Below the pieces are notes generated by a model, which saw only the letters and a list, made by a program, of their open reading frames with translations, did not search any database and had not been told where the DNA came from. The translations under genes were made by a program, and so were the position numbers. This document shows positions 18,276-26,506 of a DNA stretch of 64,000 bases, in pieces (the stretch's first letter is position 1; each line of letters starts with the position of its first letter). Source of the stretch: Pedobacter faecalis (GTDB lineage Bacteria > Bacteroidota > Bacteroidia > Sphingobacteriales > Sphingobacteriaceae). The DNA is taken from contig NZ_JARXOW010000001.1 of assembly GCF_030182585.1 (NCBI RefSeq), forward strand, positions 1,302,001 to 1,366,000, written 5' to 3'.

Positions 18276-18289
18276 CAGCCACGGGACTT
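18250..18289 (-). terminator. Rho-independent terminator of rpmE2
   Basis: A 9-bp stem AAGTCCCGT / ACGGGACTT (18262-18289) with a 10-base loop. On the minus strand it is followed by a T-rich run (18263-18251), and it sits 22 bases past the rpmE2 stop. Confidence 0.85.
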
Positions 18290-18311
18290 CAAAAACTTTA
18301 ACAGAAATATA

Positions 18312-18560
18312 TTATTTCTTGGCGTAACGGGTTTTGAATTTATCGATACGGCCAGCCGTATCAACAAGCTTCATTTTACCAGTATAAAATGGGTGTGAAG
18401 TATGGGAAATCTCCAATTTATAAAGTGGATATTCATTTCCGTCTTCCCATTGAATTGTTTCTTTAGTATCTACACAAGACTTAGTTAAAAAAGCATAGTC
18501 GTTAGACATATCTTTGAATACAACAAATCTATAGTTTGATGGATGCAGATCTTTTTTCAT
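18312..18560 (-). CDS. rpmE2: 50S ribosomal protein L31 type B
   Basis: An 82-residue L31. The start [16 protein letters not shown] and the HPFYTGKMK segment are typical of the type B (YkgM) form. It lacks the zinc-binding CxxC pair of type A, with only one Cys (near residue 29). A strong terminator lies directly downstream. In many bacteria the zinc-free form replaces the zinc-containing one under zinc limitation; in Bacteroidetes it is often the only L31, so regulation by zinc is not implied. Confidence 0.95.
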   Translation of the reverse strand: MKKDLHPSNYRFVVFKDMSNDYAFLTKSCVDTKETIQWEDGNEYPLYKLEISHTSHPFYTGKMKLVDTAGRIDKFKTRYAKK

Positions 18561-18650
18561 ATTATTGTTATGTACTTGTTAGTCGCTTATTTTAAGTTTG
18601 CAAATATCCTTTTTTTATTTTGAATTTACAAATACAAATCAGACAAAACG

Positions 18651-19061
18651 CTATATCTCCACTCTGATGTCCTGACATAGCTCTATTAACACACCGTTTG
18701 TATCTTTAGGGTGCACAAAGCAGATCAGTTTCCCGTCCGCACCTTTTTTTGGCTTTTCGTTAAGCAACACAAATCCTTCCTTATTAAGACGGTCCATTTC
18801 CAGCGTTATATCGTCTACATCGAAAGCTATATGATGAATACCTTCACCACGCTTGTCTAAAAATTTCTTGATTGCGCTATCCGCACTCGTGGCAGATAAC
18901 AATTCTATCTTGTTTGCACCGACTTTAAAAAATGCGGTGTTAACTCCTTCACTATCTACGGTTTCCCGTTTATAGCATGACACACCCAGCAGCTTTTCAT
19001 ATACCATGCACGACGCTTCCATATCTTTTACAGCAATCCCTATGTGTTCAATCCTTTTCAT
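18651..19061 (-). CDS. mce: methylmalonyl-CoA epimerase
   Basis: A 136-residue vicinal-oxygen-chelate protein. It interconverts the (R) and (S) epimers of methylmalonyl-CoA in propionate metabolism. The metal ligands are visible: His5 region (EHIGIAV), GIHHIAFDV near residues 76-84, and the final Glu in GVLIELCQ near residue 128. Length is typical. The mutase genes are not in the window. Divergent from iscS. Confidence 0.9.
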   Translation of the reverse strand: MKRIEHIGIAVKDMEASCMVYEKLLGVSCYKRETVDSEGVNTAFFKVGANKIELLSATSADSAIKKFLDKRGEGIHHIAFDVDDITLEMDRLNKEGFVLLNEKPKKGADGKLICFVHPKDTNGVLIELCQDIRVEI

Positions 19062-19133
19062 AGCATTAGGTACGTTATTTAAATGTAAAAATGCAGTTTT
19101 CAGTTATACTCTCATAGCTATTATTTATAATTA

Positions 19134-19158
19134 TTGGCATTCTTTTTTCGTACATTTG
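19134..19158 (+). promoter_or_regulatory. putative promoter of the isc genes
   Basis: TTG (19134-19136), 14 bases, then TACATTTG (19151-19158), a full match to TAnnTTTG. The iscS ATG at 19183 is 24 bases downstream. No IscR gene or recognisable IscR site is visible. Confidence 0.55.
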
Positions 19159-19182
19159 TATATCATTAAGCATATATAACAC

Positions 19183-20394
19183 ATGGAACTTCCTATTTAC
19201 CTGGATAATAATGCCACGACACCTCTCGATCCGAGAGTTTTAGAAGCAATGTTACCCTACTTCACAAATAAATTTGGCAATGCGGCAAGCCGCAATCACG
19301 CTTTCGGCTGGGTTGCAGAAGAGGCAGTAGACTATGCCCGTGAGCAGGTTGCTAAACTGATTGGCTGTACAGAGAAAGAAATCATATTTACATCCGGCGC
19401 TACCGAAGCAGACAACCTTGGCATAAAGGGAGTGTTTGAAATGTACCAGGATAAGGGTAACCATATTATTACGGCGACCACAGAACATAAAGCGGTTCTA
19501 GATACCTGTAAACACCTCGAAAAAGTAGGTGCGCGGGTCACTTATCTTAAAGTTAAGGAAGATGGCCTTATTGATCTTCAGGAACTTGAGGCTGCAATGA
19601 CCGAACAAACCATCCTGGTTACGATTATGTATGGAAATAACGAGATTGGCGTTATTCAACCAATTAAGGAAATTGCAGCTATCGCACACAGCCATGGCGC
19701 CCTTTTCATGACCGACGCTACACAGACTGTTGGTAAAATTCCTGTAAACGTAAATGAAGATGGCATTGACCTTATGGCATTTTCGGCCCATAAAATGTAC
19801 GGACCTAAAGGTGTGGGCGCATTATATGTACGCCGCAAAAACCCGAGGGTTAAGGTAACAGCACAAATGGATGGCGGCGGTCATGAACGTGGAATGCGCT
19901 CAGGAACATTAAATGTACCCGGCATTGTGGGATTAGGCAAAGCTTGTGAGCTGTGCCGGCTGGAAATGGATCAGGAAGCACAGCGTCTGTCAGCATTGCG
20001 CGACAAACTTGAGCGTTCCCTTACGGAGCTTGAAGAAAGCTATGTAAACGGAAATGTGCAGCATCGTTTGCCACATGTGTCTAATATATCGTTTAAATAT
20101 GTCGAAGGAGAAGGTTTAATGATGGCGATGAAAGATCTGGCTGTTTCTTCGGGCTCAGCATGTACTTCAGCTTCCTTAGAACCGTCTTATGTTTTAAAAA
20201 GCCTGGGCCTTTCAGACGATCTGGCACATTCTTCGATAAGATTCGGACTGGGGCGGTTTACTACAGAGGAGGAAATTGATTACGCAATAGAAAACACCAA
20301 AAACGCTGTTAACCATCTGAGAAACCTTTCACCACTATGGGAAATGTTTAAGGAAGGAATTGATTTAAGTAAAATCGAGTGGGCAGAACACTAA
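19183..20394 (+). CDS. iscS: cysteine desulfurase IscS
   Basis: A 403-residue PLP enzyme that takes sulfur from cysteine for Fe-S cluster assembly. The PLP lysine is in [13 protein letters not shown] (near residue 205) and the catalytic His in [11 protein letters not shown] (near residue 104). The mobile-loop persulfide Cys is in [14 protein letters not shown] (near residue 327), the group I (IscS) type loop. It is followed at 12 bases by iscU and then iscA. iscR, hscB, hscA and fdx are absent from the cluster. Confidence 0.95.
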   Translation: MELPIYLDNNATTPLDPRVLEAMLPYFTNKFGNAASRNHAFGWVAEEAVDYAREQVAKLIGCTEKEIIFTSGATEADNLGIKGVFEMYQDKGNHIITATTEHKAVLDTCKHLEKVGARVTYLKVKEDGLIDLQELEAAMTEQTILVTIMYGNNEIGVIQPIKEIAAIAHSHGALFMTDATQTVGKIPVNVNEDGIDLMAFSAHKMYGPKGVGALYVRRKNPRVKVTAQMDGGGHERGMRSGTLNVPGIVGLGKACELCRLEMDQEAQRLSALRDKLERSLTELEESYVNGNVQHRLPHVSNISFKYVEGEGLMMAMKDLAVSSGSACTSASLEPSYVLKSLGLSDDLAHSSIRFGLGRFTTEEEIDYAIENTKNAVNHLRNLSPLWEMFKEGIDLSKIEWAEH

Positions 20395-20406
20395 AAAACT
20401 AATATT

Positions 20407-20820
20407 ATGGCATACTCAGAAAAAGTAATGGAACATTATACCAACCCAAGAAACGTTGGTACTTTAAATAAAGACAGTAAATCTGTAGGGACCGGCCTGG
20501 TTGGGGCTCCTGAGTGCGGAGACGTTATGCGTTTACAAATTGAAGTGAACGAGAACAACGTTATTACTGACGCGAAGTTCAAGACATTTGGTTGCGGATC
20601 AGCGATTGCTTCTTCCTCGCTAGCCACAGAGTGGTTAAAGGGGAAAACGGTAGACGAAGCATTGGCTATCGACAATATGGATATTGTGGAAGAGCTCGCT
20701 TTACCTCCTGTGAAGATTCACTGTTCGGTACTGGCAGAAGATGCGATCAAATCCGCCATTAATGACTATCGTGTAAAAAATGGCTTGGAGCCAATCGAAC
20801 TTGCTAAATCTCACCACTAA
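20407..20820 (+). CDS. iscU: Fe-S cluster assembly scaffold IscU
   Basis: A 137-residue scaffold on which [2Fe-2S] and [4Fe-4S] clusters are built. The three ligand cysteines are Cys37 (APECGD), Cys63 (FGCGSAIASSS) and Cys106 (KIHCS). The chaperone-recognition motif LPPVK is intact at residues 99-103, which implies an HscA/HscB or DnaK-type partner even though none is encoded nearby. The absence of the extra insert of SufU supports IscU. Confidence 0.95.
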   Translation: MAYSEKVMEHYTNPRNVGTLNKDSKSVGTGLVGAPECGDVMRLQIEVNENNVITDAKFKTFGCGSAIASSSLATEWLKGKTVDEALAIDNMDIVEELALPPVKIHCSVLAEDAIKSAINDYRVKNGLEPIELAKSHH

Positions 20821-20861
20821 TCAATAAGTAATTAGTCCAGCAAGGTATAATTTTTAGATTT

Positions 20862-21188
20862 ATGATTACGATCACCGATAAAGCGAAAAGTAAGATTGAC
20901 CATCTGATGCAAGATTCAGCGCTGGATAACAGCTACTTTTTACGGGTCTCTGTTAAAGGCGGAGGCTGCTCGGGTTTGTCTTATAACCTGGATTTTGACA
21001 ACGAAGAAAAAACGGGCGACCAGTTTTTTGAAGACAAGGGTATCAAGATTGCTTTAGATATGAAATCTTTCCTATATCTGGCGGGTACGGAACTTGATTT
21101 TTCGGACGGGCTGAATGGCAAAGGGTTTAATTTTAACAATCCGAATGCCAGCCGTTCTTGTGGCTGCGGAGAGAGTTTCTCTGTATAG
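20862..21188 (+). CDS. iscA: IscA/HesB-family iron-sulfur assembly protein
   Basis: A 108-residue A-type carrier. The three conserved cysteines are Cys36 (GGGCSGLSY) and Cys100/Cys102 in the C-terminal SCGCGESF motif. It accepts clusters from IscU and passes them to targets. It is the third gene of the iscS-iscU-iscA unit and ends at a strong terminator. Confidence 0.93.
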   Translation: MITITDKAKSKIDHLMQDSALDNSYFLRVSVKGGGCSGLSYNLDFDNEEKTGDQFFEDKGIKIALDMKSFLYLAGTELDFSDGLNGKGFNFNNPNASRSCGCGESFSV

Positions 21189-21206
21189 CTTGAAAAAATG
21201 CGAAAG

Positions 21207-21235
21207 AAAAGGGTGCTGGAAGGCACCCTTTTTTT
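21207..21235 (+). terminator. Rho-independent terminator of the isc operon
   Basis: Stem GGGTGC / GCACCC extended by A-T pairs (AAAAGGGTGC, loop TGGAAG, GCACCCTTTT), with a seven-T tail. It lies 19 bases after the iscA stop. Confidence 0.9.
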
Positions 21236-21247
21236 ATGGCAAACAAA

Positions 21248-21272
21248 TTGACCCGAATTGCATTTATTATTG
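21248..21272 (+). promoter_or_regulatory. putative promoter of the acyl-CoA ligase gene
   Basis: TTG (21248-21250), 14 bases, then TATTATTG (21265-21272), one mismatch from TAnnTTTG. The ATG is at 21315. Confidence 0.4.
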
Positions 21273-21314
21273 TAAACTTTTATCATTGTGCCTCGCTAAC
21301 TAACCAAAAACACT

Positions 21315-23228
21315 ATGCTATCGTTTGACGAGCTTTCCACTATACCTAGTCTGCTTCGTAATGTTGTAAAAAATATTCACAACCCTTCAGCCACTTTTCT
21401 CCTCGAAAAAGAGGATGGCAAGTGGAATGAGATTACCTATGAGCAGACGCTTTCCAGAGCCGATGCGATATCAGCATATTTCTTGGAAAAAGGGATAAAT
21501 AAGGGAGATCGAATGGGTCTTATGATTGAAAACTCGCCGGAATATGTTTATTACGATCAAGGTATTCAGCAAATTGGAGCTATCAATGTATCGATCTATC
21601 CTACACTAGCAGCACAGGAAGTAGAATATATCATAAACGATTCGGGCATCAGGGCGATACTGATTGGCAATGCCTTTCTGTTCCGAAAGATCCTAAAGAT
21701 AGCAGGAGGATGTAAACGCCTTCAATATATCATACCGGCTTTTGATGAGTATGACAAAGTAGCGGTTCCGGACGACTTATCTGCGGAGGTCATTCCGCTT
21801 AAGCACATACTTCAAACGAAGGAAGCGTTGCTGCCTTCCGAGAAAGCTGCGATTGAAAAGCTTCGGGAGACTATTCAGCCCGCCGATATCTCATCACTTA
21901 TCTATACCTCTGGCACCACGGGTACACCAAAAGGTGTAATGCTTTCCCACTACAACTTTGTGGAGAACGTCAAGGTATGTCTGGAGCAGATCCCTGTCAT
22001 AGATGAAACCGAGACGTTTCTTTCTTTCCTCCCTCTGTCGCACGTGTTTGAACGAACCGCAACTTATCACGTCTGCTGTGCTCAGGGATGCAAGATCGCC
22101 TTTGCAGAAAGCCTTGAGCTGCTTGCCCGTAATATGGCGGAGGTGAAGCCTACAGTGATGAATTGCGTCCCAAGACTACTGGAAAAGATCCATGACAAGG
22201 CCATTAAGAGCGGAACAGCCGGGGGCGGATTTAAGGCCAAAATCTTTATCTGGGCACTGGAAACGGGGCAACAATACCGACAGTCCAGAGCAAATGGCAA
22301 GAGCACCGGCCCTATCTTGTCAGCAAAGAAAGCCTTAGCCGAGCGGTTGGTTTTCAGTAAAATAAAGGAAAAAACAGGAGGAAGATTAAAGTTCATGATC
22401 TCCGGAGGCGCTGCACTTCCAAGAAACGTTGGAGAATTTTTCGGAAATCTGGGCATCAAGATCCTCGAGGGCTTTGGACTTACGGAGACATCACCCGTGA
22501 TGGCCGTTACGGAATATCACCGTCAGGTATACGGCACCGTAGGACGCGTCATACCGGGCATAGAGGTAGGCATACAGGACGTTGAGTCAAAAAAGATAGT
22601 CAGCATTCAAACACATCATAATTTCAACGAAAGTTACGAGTGCGCGGAAGGGGAAATTATTGTTCGTGGACATTGTGTAATGCAAGGTTATTTTAATAAG
22701 CCCGCAGAAACGGCGCAGGCTATCGATAAGGACAATTGGTTTCATACAGGAGACATAGGCCGCTTTTATAAAGGAAACTTGCAAATCACCGATCGTCTGA
22801 AAAATATGATCGTGAACGCTTACGGGAAAAACGTATACCCCACTCCAGTGGAAAACATCTATTTAAAGAGTCTGAAAATAGACCAGTTATTTCTTATTGG
22901 CGACAAACGCGAGTATCTGACTGCGATAATAATTCCAAACAAGGAAAATCTGCAAGAGCAGTTCGGGCTTAGTGAGTCATTCTTTCAGCAGCCCGACCAG
23001 TTTATCGACGACCATGAAATCATCAGCTGGATTGCTAAAGATATCAAAGCACTTTCTGCCGAGCTTGCAAAATTTGAACAGATCAAACGTTTCAAGATTA
23101 AACGCACGCCGTTCAGTATAGACGAGGGCGAAATCACCCCCACTCTGAAAGCCAAGCGAAAAGTAATTGAAACACGCTATTCGGCGGTCATCAATCAGAT
23201 GTATGCGGAAACCAGCGATCTGACCTGA
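21315..23228 (+). CDS. long-chain fatty acid-CoA ligase (AMP-binding)
   Basis: A 637-residue adenylate-forming enzyme that activates long-chain fatty acids to acyl-CoA. The AMP-binding P-loop SLIYTSGTTGTPKGVMLSH is near residues 194-212, the GFGLTETSP motif near residue 390, and the C-terminal hinge GDIGRFYKGNLQITDRLKNMIVNAYGKNVYPTPVEN near residues 482-517. The fold and length fit the FAA1/long-chain type common in Bacteroidetes. Monocistronic by its flanking terminator and the 98-base gap to lysS. Confidence 0.92.
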   Translation: MLSFDELSTIPSLLRNVVKNIHNPSATFLLEKEDGKWNEITYEQTLSRADAISAYFLEKGINKGDRMGLMIENSPEYVYYDQGIQQIGAINVSIYPTLAAQEVEYIINDSGIRAILIGNAFLFRKILKIAGGCKRLQYIIPAFDEYDKVAVPDDLSAEVIPLKHILQTKEALLPSEKAAIEKLRETIQPADISSLIYTSGTTGTPKGVMLSHYNFVENVKVCLEQIPVIDETETFLSFLPLSHVFERTATYHVCCAQGCKIAFAESLELLARNMAEVKPTVMNCVPRLLEKIHDKAIKSGTAGGGFKAKIFIWALETGQQYRQSRANGKSTGPILSAKKALAERLVFSKIKEKTGGRLKFMISGGAALPRNVGEFFGNLGIKILEGFGLTETSPVMAVTEYHRQVYGTVGRVIPGIEVGIQDVESKKIVSIQTHHNFNESYECAEGEIIVRGHCVMQGYFNKPAETAQAIDKDNWFHTGDIGRFYKGNLQITDRLKNMIVNAYGKNVYPTPVENIYLKSLKIDQLFLIGDKREYLTAIIIPNKENLQEQFGLSESFFQQPDQFIDDHEIISWIAKDIKALSAELAKFEQIKRFKIKRTPFSIDEGEITPTLKAKRKVIETRYSAVINQMYAETSDLT

Positions 23229-23299
23229 TCTTTGTTATCATGCATCGAAAATTCTGGCAAATGCGTATTTTCGCATAATTTTTATTATATACAAGTAGC

Positions 23300-23318
23300 T
23301 ATAAGGCCTCGCCTTATA
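23300..23318. repeat. 8-bp inverted repeat in the lysS leader
   Basis: TATAAGGC-CTC-GCCTTATA, perfectly symmetric, nine bases before the lysS ATG. It could be an operator or a hairpin limiting translation. It has no T-run and is not a terminator. Confidence 0.5.
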
Positions 23319-23326
23319 TAAAAAAT

Positions 23327-25048
23327 ATGAGTACAGGATTGTCAGAACTTGAGCTTCTACGCAGAAGTTCATTGAGCCAGCTCCGTGAGCTAGGCATTAA
23401 CCCCTACCCCGCCGAAGCATTTGAGATAAATGCGAACGCCGCAGATATACTTGCCAATTACGAACGGGACAAAACGGCCTATAAGAACATTACACTTGCT
23501 GGCAGGATCATGTCGCGCCGGATCATGGGAAATGCATCGTTCGTAGAACTTCAGGACTCCACTGGCCGGGTGCAGCTTTATTTGCGACGCGACGACCTGT
23601 GCCCCCAAGAGGATAAGACTTTATACAATACCGTCTTTAAGAAACTCATGGATATCGGGGATTTTATCGGTATACAGGGCTTTGTGTTCACTACCCAAAC
23701 TGGTGAGATATCGGTACATGTAACTTCTATGAAACTGTTGTCAAAGTCTCTGAAACCTTTGCCTGTCGTGAAAAGGGATGAGGAAGGACATGTTTACGAC
23801 GGCTTTACAGATCCTGAGCTGCGGTACAGACAGCGGTATGTTGACCTTACTGTTAACCCCCATTTTAAACAAATCTTCATTAATCGCTCCAAGGTGATTA
23901 ATACTATGCGTAATTTCTTCGACAGCCAGGGCTGGATGGAGGTTGAGACGCCGATTTTACAGCCCATACACGGGGGTGCAGCAGCCCGGCCTTTTGCTAC
24001 ACACCATAATACGCTGGACATGCCTCTATATCTGCGTATCGCTAATGAGCTGTATCTGAAACGCCTGATTGTGGCCGGATTTGACGGTGTATACGAATTC
24101 GGCAAAATGTTCCGTAACGAGGGCATGGACCGTACCCATAACCCGGAATTCACGGCTATGGAGATCTATGTGGCCTATAAGGACTATATATGGATGATGG
24201 ATATGGTAGAGACCTGCCTTGAAAAGGTGGCACTTGCTATACATGGCACGTCGGTAGTAAAAGTTGGTCAACACGAGATCAACTTTGAAGGCCCCTACGA
24301 GAAGCTTACCATGTACGAATCCATCGAGAAATACGCTGGAATTGACGTCTCCGAGATGACGGAAGACGAACTGAAGGCTGTGTGCGGGAAACTTGGTGTT
24401 GAGATTGATGCAACGATGGGACGAGGCAAACTGATTGATGAGCTGTTTAGTGAAAAAGTGGAAGCAAACCTTATTCAGCCTACTTATATCACCGACTATC
24501 CGATTGAGATGACCCCATTGGCAAAGAAGCACAGAAGCAAGGAAGGCTTGGTAGAACGATTTGAACTTTTCGTAAACGGTAAGGAAATCGCTAATGCCTA
24601 TTCGGAACTTAATGACGCCATTGATCAAAGGGAGCGCCTGGTGGAACAACTGAAACTCGCAGAACGGGGCGACGACGAGGCCATGGCCATGGACGAAGAT
24701 TTTGTTCGTGCGCTTGAATATGGCATGCCACCAACATCAGGTCTTGGTATCGGTATAGACAGGTTAGTGATGTTAATGACCAATCAGTCGACCATTCAGG
24801 AAGTCTTGTTCTTCCCGCAGATGAGGCCGGAAAAGAAAGCCAAAGTAACTTCCGACCAGGATTTTGTTGAGGCCGGGATTCCGGCAGAATGGGTTGAGGC
24901 TATCCGCAAGATGGGTTTCAATACTATCGAAGACCTCAGGTCCGCAAACCCTAACAAAGTGTTTAATGATCTTGGAGGAATGCGAAAAAAACTAAAACTT
25001 GACCTCGTCATGCCAACTAAGGACGAAGTAACAGCCTGGTTCAGTTAA
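23327..25048 (+). CDS. lysS: class II lysyl-tRNA synthetase
   Basis: A 573-residue enzyme. The N-terminal OB fold binds the anticodon (about residues 55-150). Class II motif 2 is FRNEGMDRTHNPEFTAMEIY (near residues 263-282) and motif 3 is GLGIGIDRLVMLMTNQ (near residues 474-489). It is about 70 residues longer than the E. coli enzyme. The extra C-terminal part (about residues 500-573) reads like a helix-hairpin-helix segment with IPAEWVEAIRKMGFNTIEDL. This extension is seen in Bacteroidetes synthetases but its role is not established to my knowledge. Ends at a strong terminator. Confidence 0.96.
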   Translation: MSTGLSELELLRRSSLSQLRELGINPYPAEAFEINANAADILANYERDKTAYKNITLAGRIMSRRIMGNASFVELQDSTGRVQLYLRRDDLCPQEDKTLYNTVFKKLMDIGDFIGIQGFVFTTQTGEISVHVTSMKLLSKSLKPLPVVKRDEEGHVYDGFTDPELRYRQRYVDLTVNPHFKQIFINRSKVINTMRNFFDSQGWMEVETPILQPIHGGAAARPFATHHNTLDMPLYLRIANELYLKRLIVAGFDGVYEFGKMFRNEGMDRTHNPEFTAMEIYVAYKDYIWMMDMVETCLEKVALAIHGTSVVKVGQHEINFEGPYEKLTMYESIEKYAGIDVSEMTEDELKAVCGKLGVEIDATMGRGKLIDELFSEKVEANLIQPTYITDYPIEMTPLAKKHRSKEGLVERFELFVNGKEIANAYSELNDAIDQRERLVEQLKLAERGDDEAMAMDEDFVRALEYGMPPTSGLGIGIDRLVMLMTNQSTIQEVLFFPQMRPEKKAKVTSDQDFVEAGIPAEWVEAIRKMGFNTIEDLRSANPNKVFNDLGGMRKKLKLDLVMPTKDEVTAWFS

Positions 25049-25068
25049 CAAAAGTTTAACAATTACAT

Positions 25069-25105
25069 AAAAGCCTGCTAGCAAAATTGTTAGCAGGCTT
25101 TTTTA
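25069..25105 (+). terminator. Rho-independent terminator of lysS
   Basis: A 12-bp stem AAAAGCCTGCTA / TAGCAGGCTTTT (25069-25080 and 25091-25102) closing a ten-base loop, then T residues. It lies 20 bases after the lysS stop. Confidence 0.9.
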
Positions 25106-25133
25106 GTTTTACTGCGAATAAAATATAACGATT

Positions 25134-25343
25134 ATGTCCACACTTGAAATCAACGAAAGCGAATACTGCATAAAACTTAGCAAAGAAGAGTTTGATCTTA
25201 CGCTAATACGCCAGCTGATCAAAAGAATTCAATCTGAAAGACTATTTTTCCAGAAGAAACAGGAACTTTACGATGAAGACATCGTAAGCCGGGTATCCGA
25301 TTTTGACGGACCAGAAAATTACGACAGACTAAGCGAGAAATAA
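25134..25343 (+). CDS. hypothetical 69-residue protein
   Basis: I do not recognise a family. It is a small charged cytosolic protein with a predicted amphipathic helix (about residues 17-45, rich in Lys, Arg, Glu and Gln) and an acidic tail. It follows a terminator, so it has its own promoter. The frame is clean and codon use resembles the neighbours. Convergent with the next gene, leaving ten bases between stops. Confidence 0.6.
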   Translation: MSTLEINESEYCIKLSKEEFDLTLIRQLIKRIQSERLFFQKKQELYDEDIVSRVSDFDGPENYDRLSEK

Positions 25344-25353
25344 TTCCATCAGC

Positions 25354-25893
25354 TTATCTGTACCTGATCTGCTGCTGTCTGTCCAACATACCCAGCTGAT
25401 CTTTCATCTGCTTGATCTGATCTGCCAGGAGTTTATTTTTATCAGCTTTCTTGGCTTCACTCAGATACATCTGCGCCTCACGTTTATTGCGCTTTGCCAT
25501 GGCAATCCCAGCCAGACTCAGCTTTGCCAATGCGACATTATGATCCATGTGCAGTCCGAGCGAGAGGGACTTCTTAAAATATTTTTCCGACTGCATAGGC
25601 GCCCTTCTGGATTCAATAAGCCCGATCAAAAGATTATAATAACCATGCTGTACTCGTATGAGCTCCCTCTCATAATTTTTAATACGGCGAAGAAAAACTT
25701 CAGCTTTATCCAGATTATCCTTTCTAAGGAACCATTGTGCCAAAAGCATTTTCTCATTGAAAAAATACGTCACAAAAATGAGAATACTCAATAATATACC
25801 TAATATACCCCAACCCCAGAAACTAAAAACCATTAACGTCACAGAAGCCCCTAAGGCCACAAACCCTAAAATCAGTCGAATTATGTTTGGCAT
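25354..25893 (-). CDS. hypothetical membrane-anchored TPR-like protein
   Basis: About 179 residues. Two adjacent membrane segments at the N-terminus (about residues 5-45) are followed by a soluble helical region. Its pairs of helices (LDKAEVFLRRIKNYERELIRVQ, SEKYFKKSLSLGL, REAQMYLSEAKKADK) look like degenerate tetratricopeptide repeats. The domain may dock partner proteins at the inner membrane. A TTG at 25917 would add eight residues; the ATG at 25893 directly before the membrane segment is preferred. Function unknown. Confidence 0.65.
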   Translation of the reverse strand: MPNIIRLILGFVALGASVTLMVFSFWGWGILGILLSILIFVTYFFNEKMLLAQWFLRKDNLDKAEVFLRRIKNYERELIRVQHGYYNLLIGLIESRRAPMQSEKYFKKSLSLGLHMDHNVALAKLSLAGIAMAKRNKREAQMYLSEAKKADKNKLLADQIKQMKDQLGMLDRQQQIRYR

Positions 25894-25989
25894 ATACCTT
25901 GTAATATTATTTTGCAAATATCGTGTTTATATTACTAAAAGCAGATTTAATTTGTAATTTAAACATGCCGGAAAAATGCCGTATCTGCA

Positions 25990-26505
25990 ATGAAATATGT
26001 CTTTACTTTATGCCTATTATTTACCTTTATGAGCCTGGGAGCACAAACCATTAACAAAGCAGTCTACAATGAACCGCTCGGCAGACAGATCCTTATCGAC
26101 TTATGCACCAGAGACAGCGTCGCCAATTTTCCGGACATGAGAGAGCGATATGACGCAGAATACTCCGCTTACCTACCAGACTCGCTAATTCTTTCGGGAT
26201 TACGATCACGGTTAAATGACACACATATTACCCTTGTTATGGGTACGTGGTGTGGCGACAGCAAGTTGCAGGTTCCCCGTTTCTTTAAGATTTTGGATTT
26301 GCTGGGATTTGATGAAAAACGTCTCACGATTATATGTGTAGACGGGTCTAAAAAAGCCAGCTCAGGTCTGCTAAACAACCTCGATATCAAACGTGTCCCT
26401 ACATTCATTGTCTACGACGATACAAAAAAGGAGCTCGGCAGAATTGTAGAAACACCACATGTCACCCTGGAAAAAGACTTGCTAAATTTGGTCTTAGAGA
26501 AATAA
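25990..26505 (+). CDS. secreted thioredoxin-like protein with a CxxS active site
   Basis: 171 residues with a clear signal peptide (about residues 1-19, ending LGAQ). The thioredoxin fold has the active-site segment GTWCGDSKLQVPRF near residues 83-96. The second cysteine of the usual CxxC is Ser, giving CGDS. A cis-Pro segment KRVPTFIVYD follows near residue 139. A monothiol site suggests isomerase-like or sensing activity rather than disulfide reduction, but Bacteroidetes homologues with this site are not characterised to my knowledge. It ends one base before the ung start, so the two are probably co-transcribed. Confidence 0.8.
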   Translation: MKYVFTLCLLFTFMSLGAQTINKAVYNEPLGRQILIDLCTRDSVANFPDMRERYDAEYSAYLPDSLILSGLRSRLNDTHITLVMGTWCGDSKLQVPRFFKILDLLGFDEKRLTIICVDGSKKASSGLLNNLDIKRVPTFIVYDDTKKELGRIVETPHVTLEKDLLNLVLEK

Positions 26506-26506
26506 C

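Noticed and set aside
18244..18282. In-frame upstream start of the GlmU-like gene
   Set aside because: This segment is the rpmE2 terminator. The Met at 18243 gives the expected N-terminus.
24026..24649. 207-codon minus-strand ORF
   Set aside because: Antisense within lysS, which is intact and motif-rich; the antisense protein looks like nothing I know.
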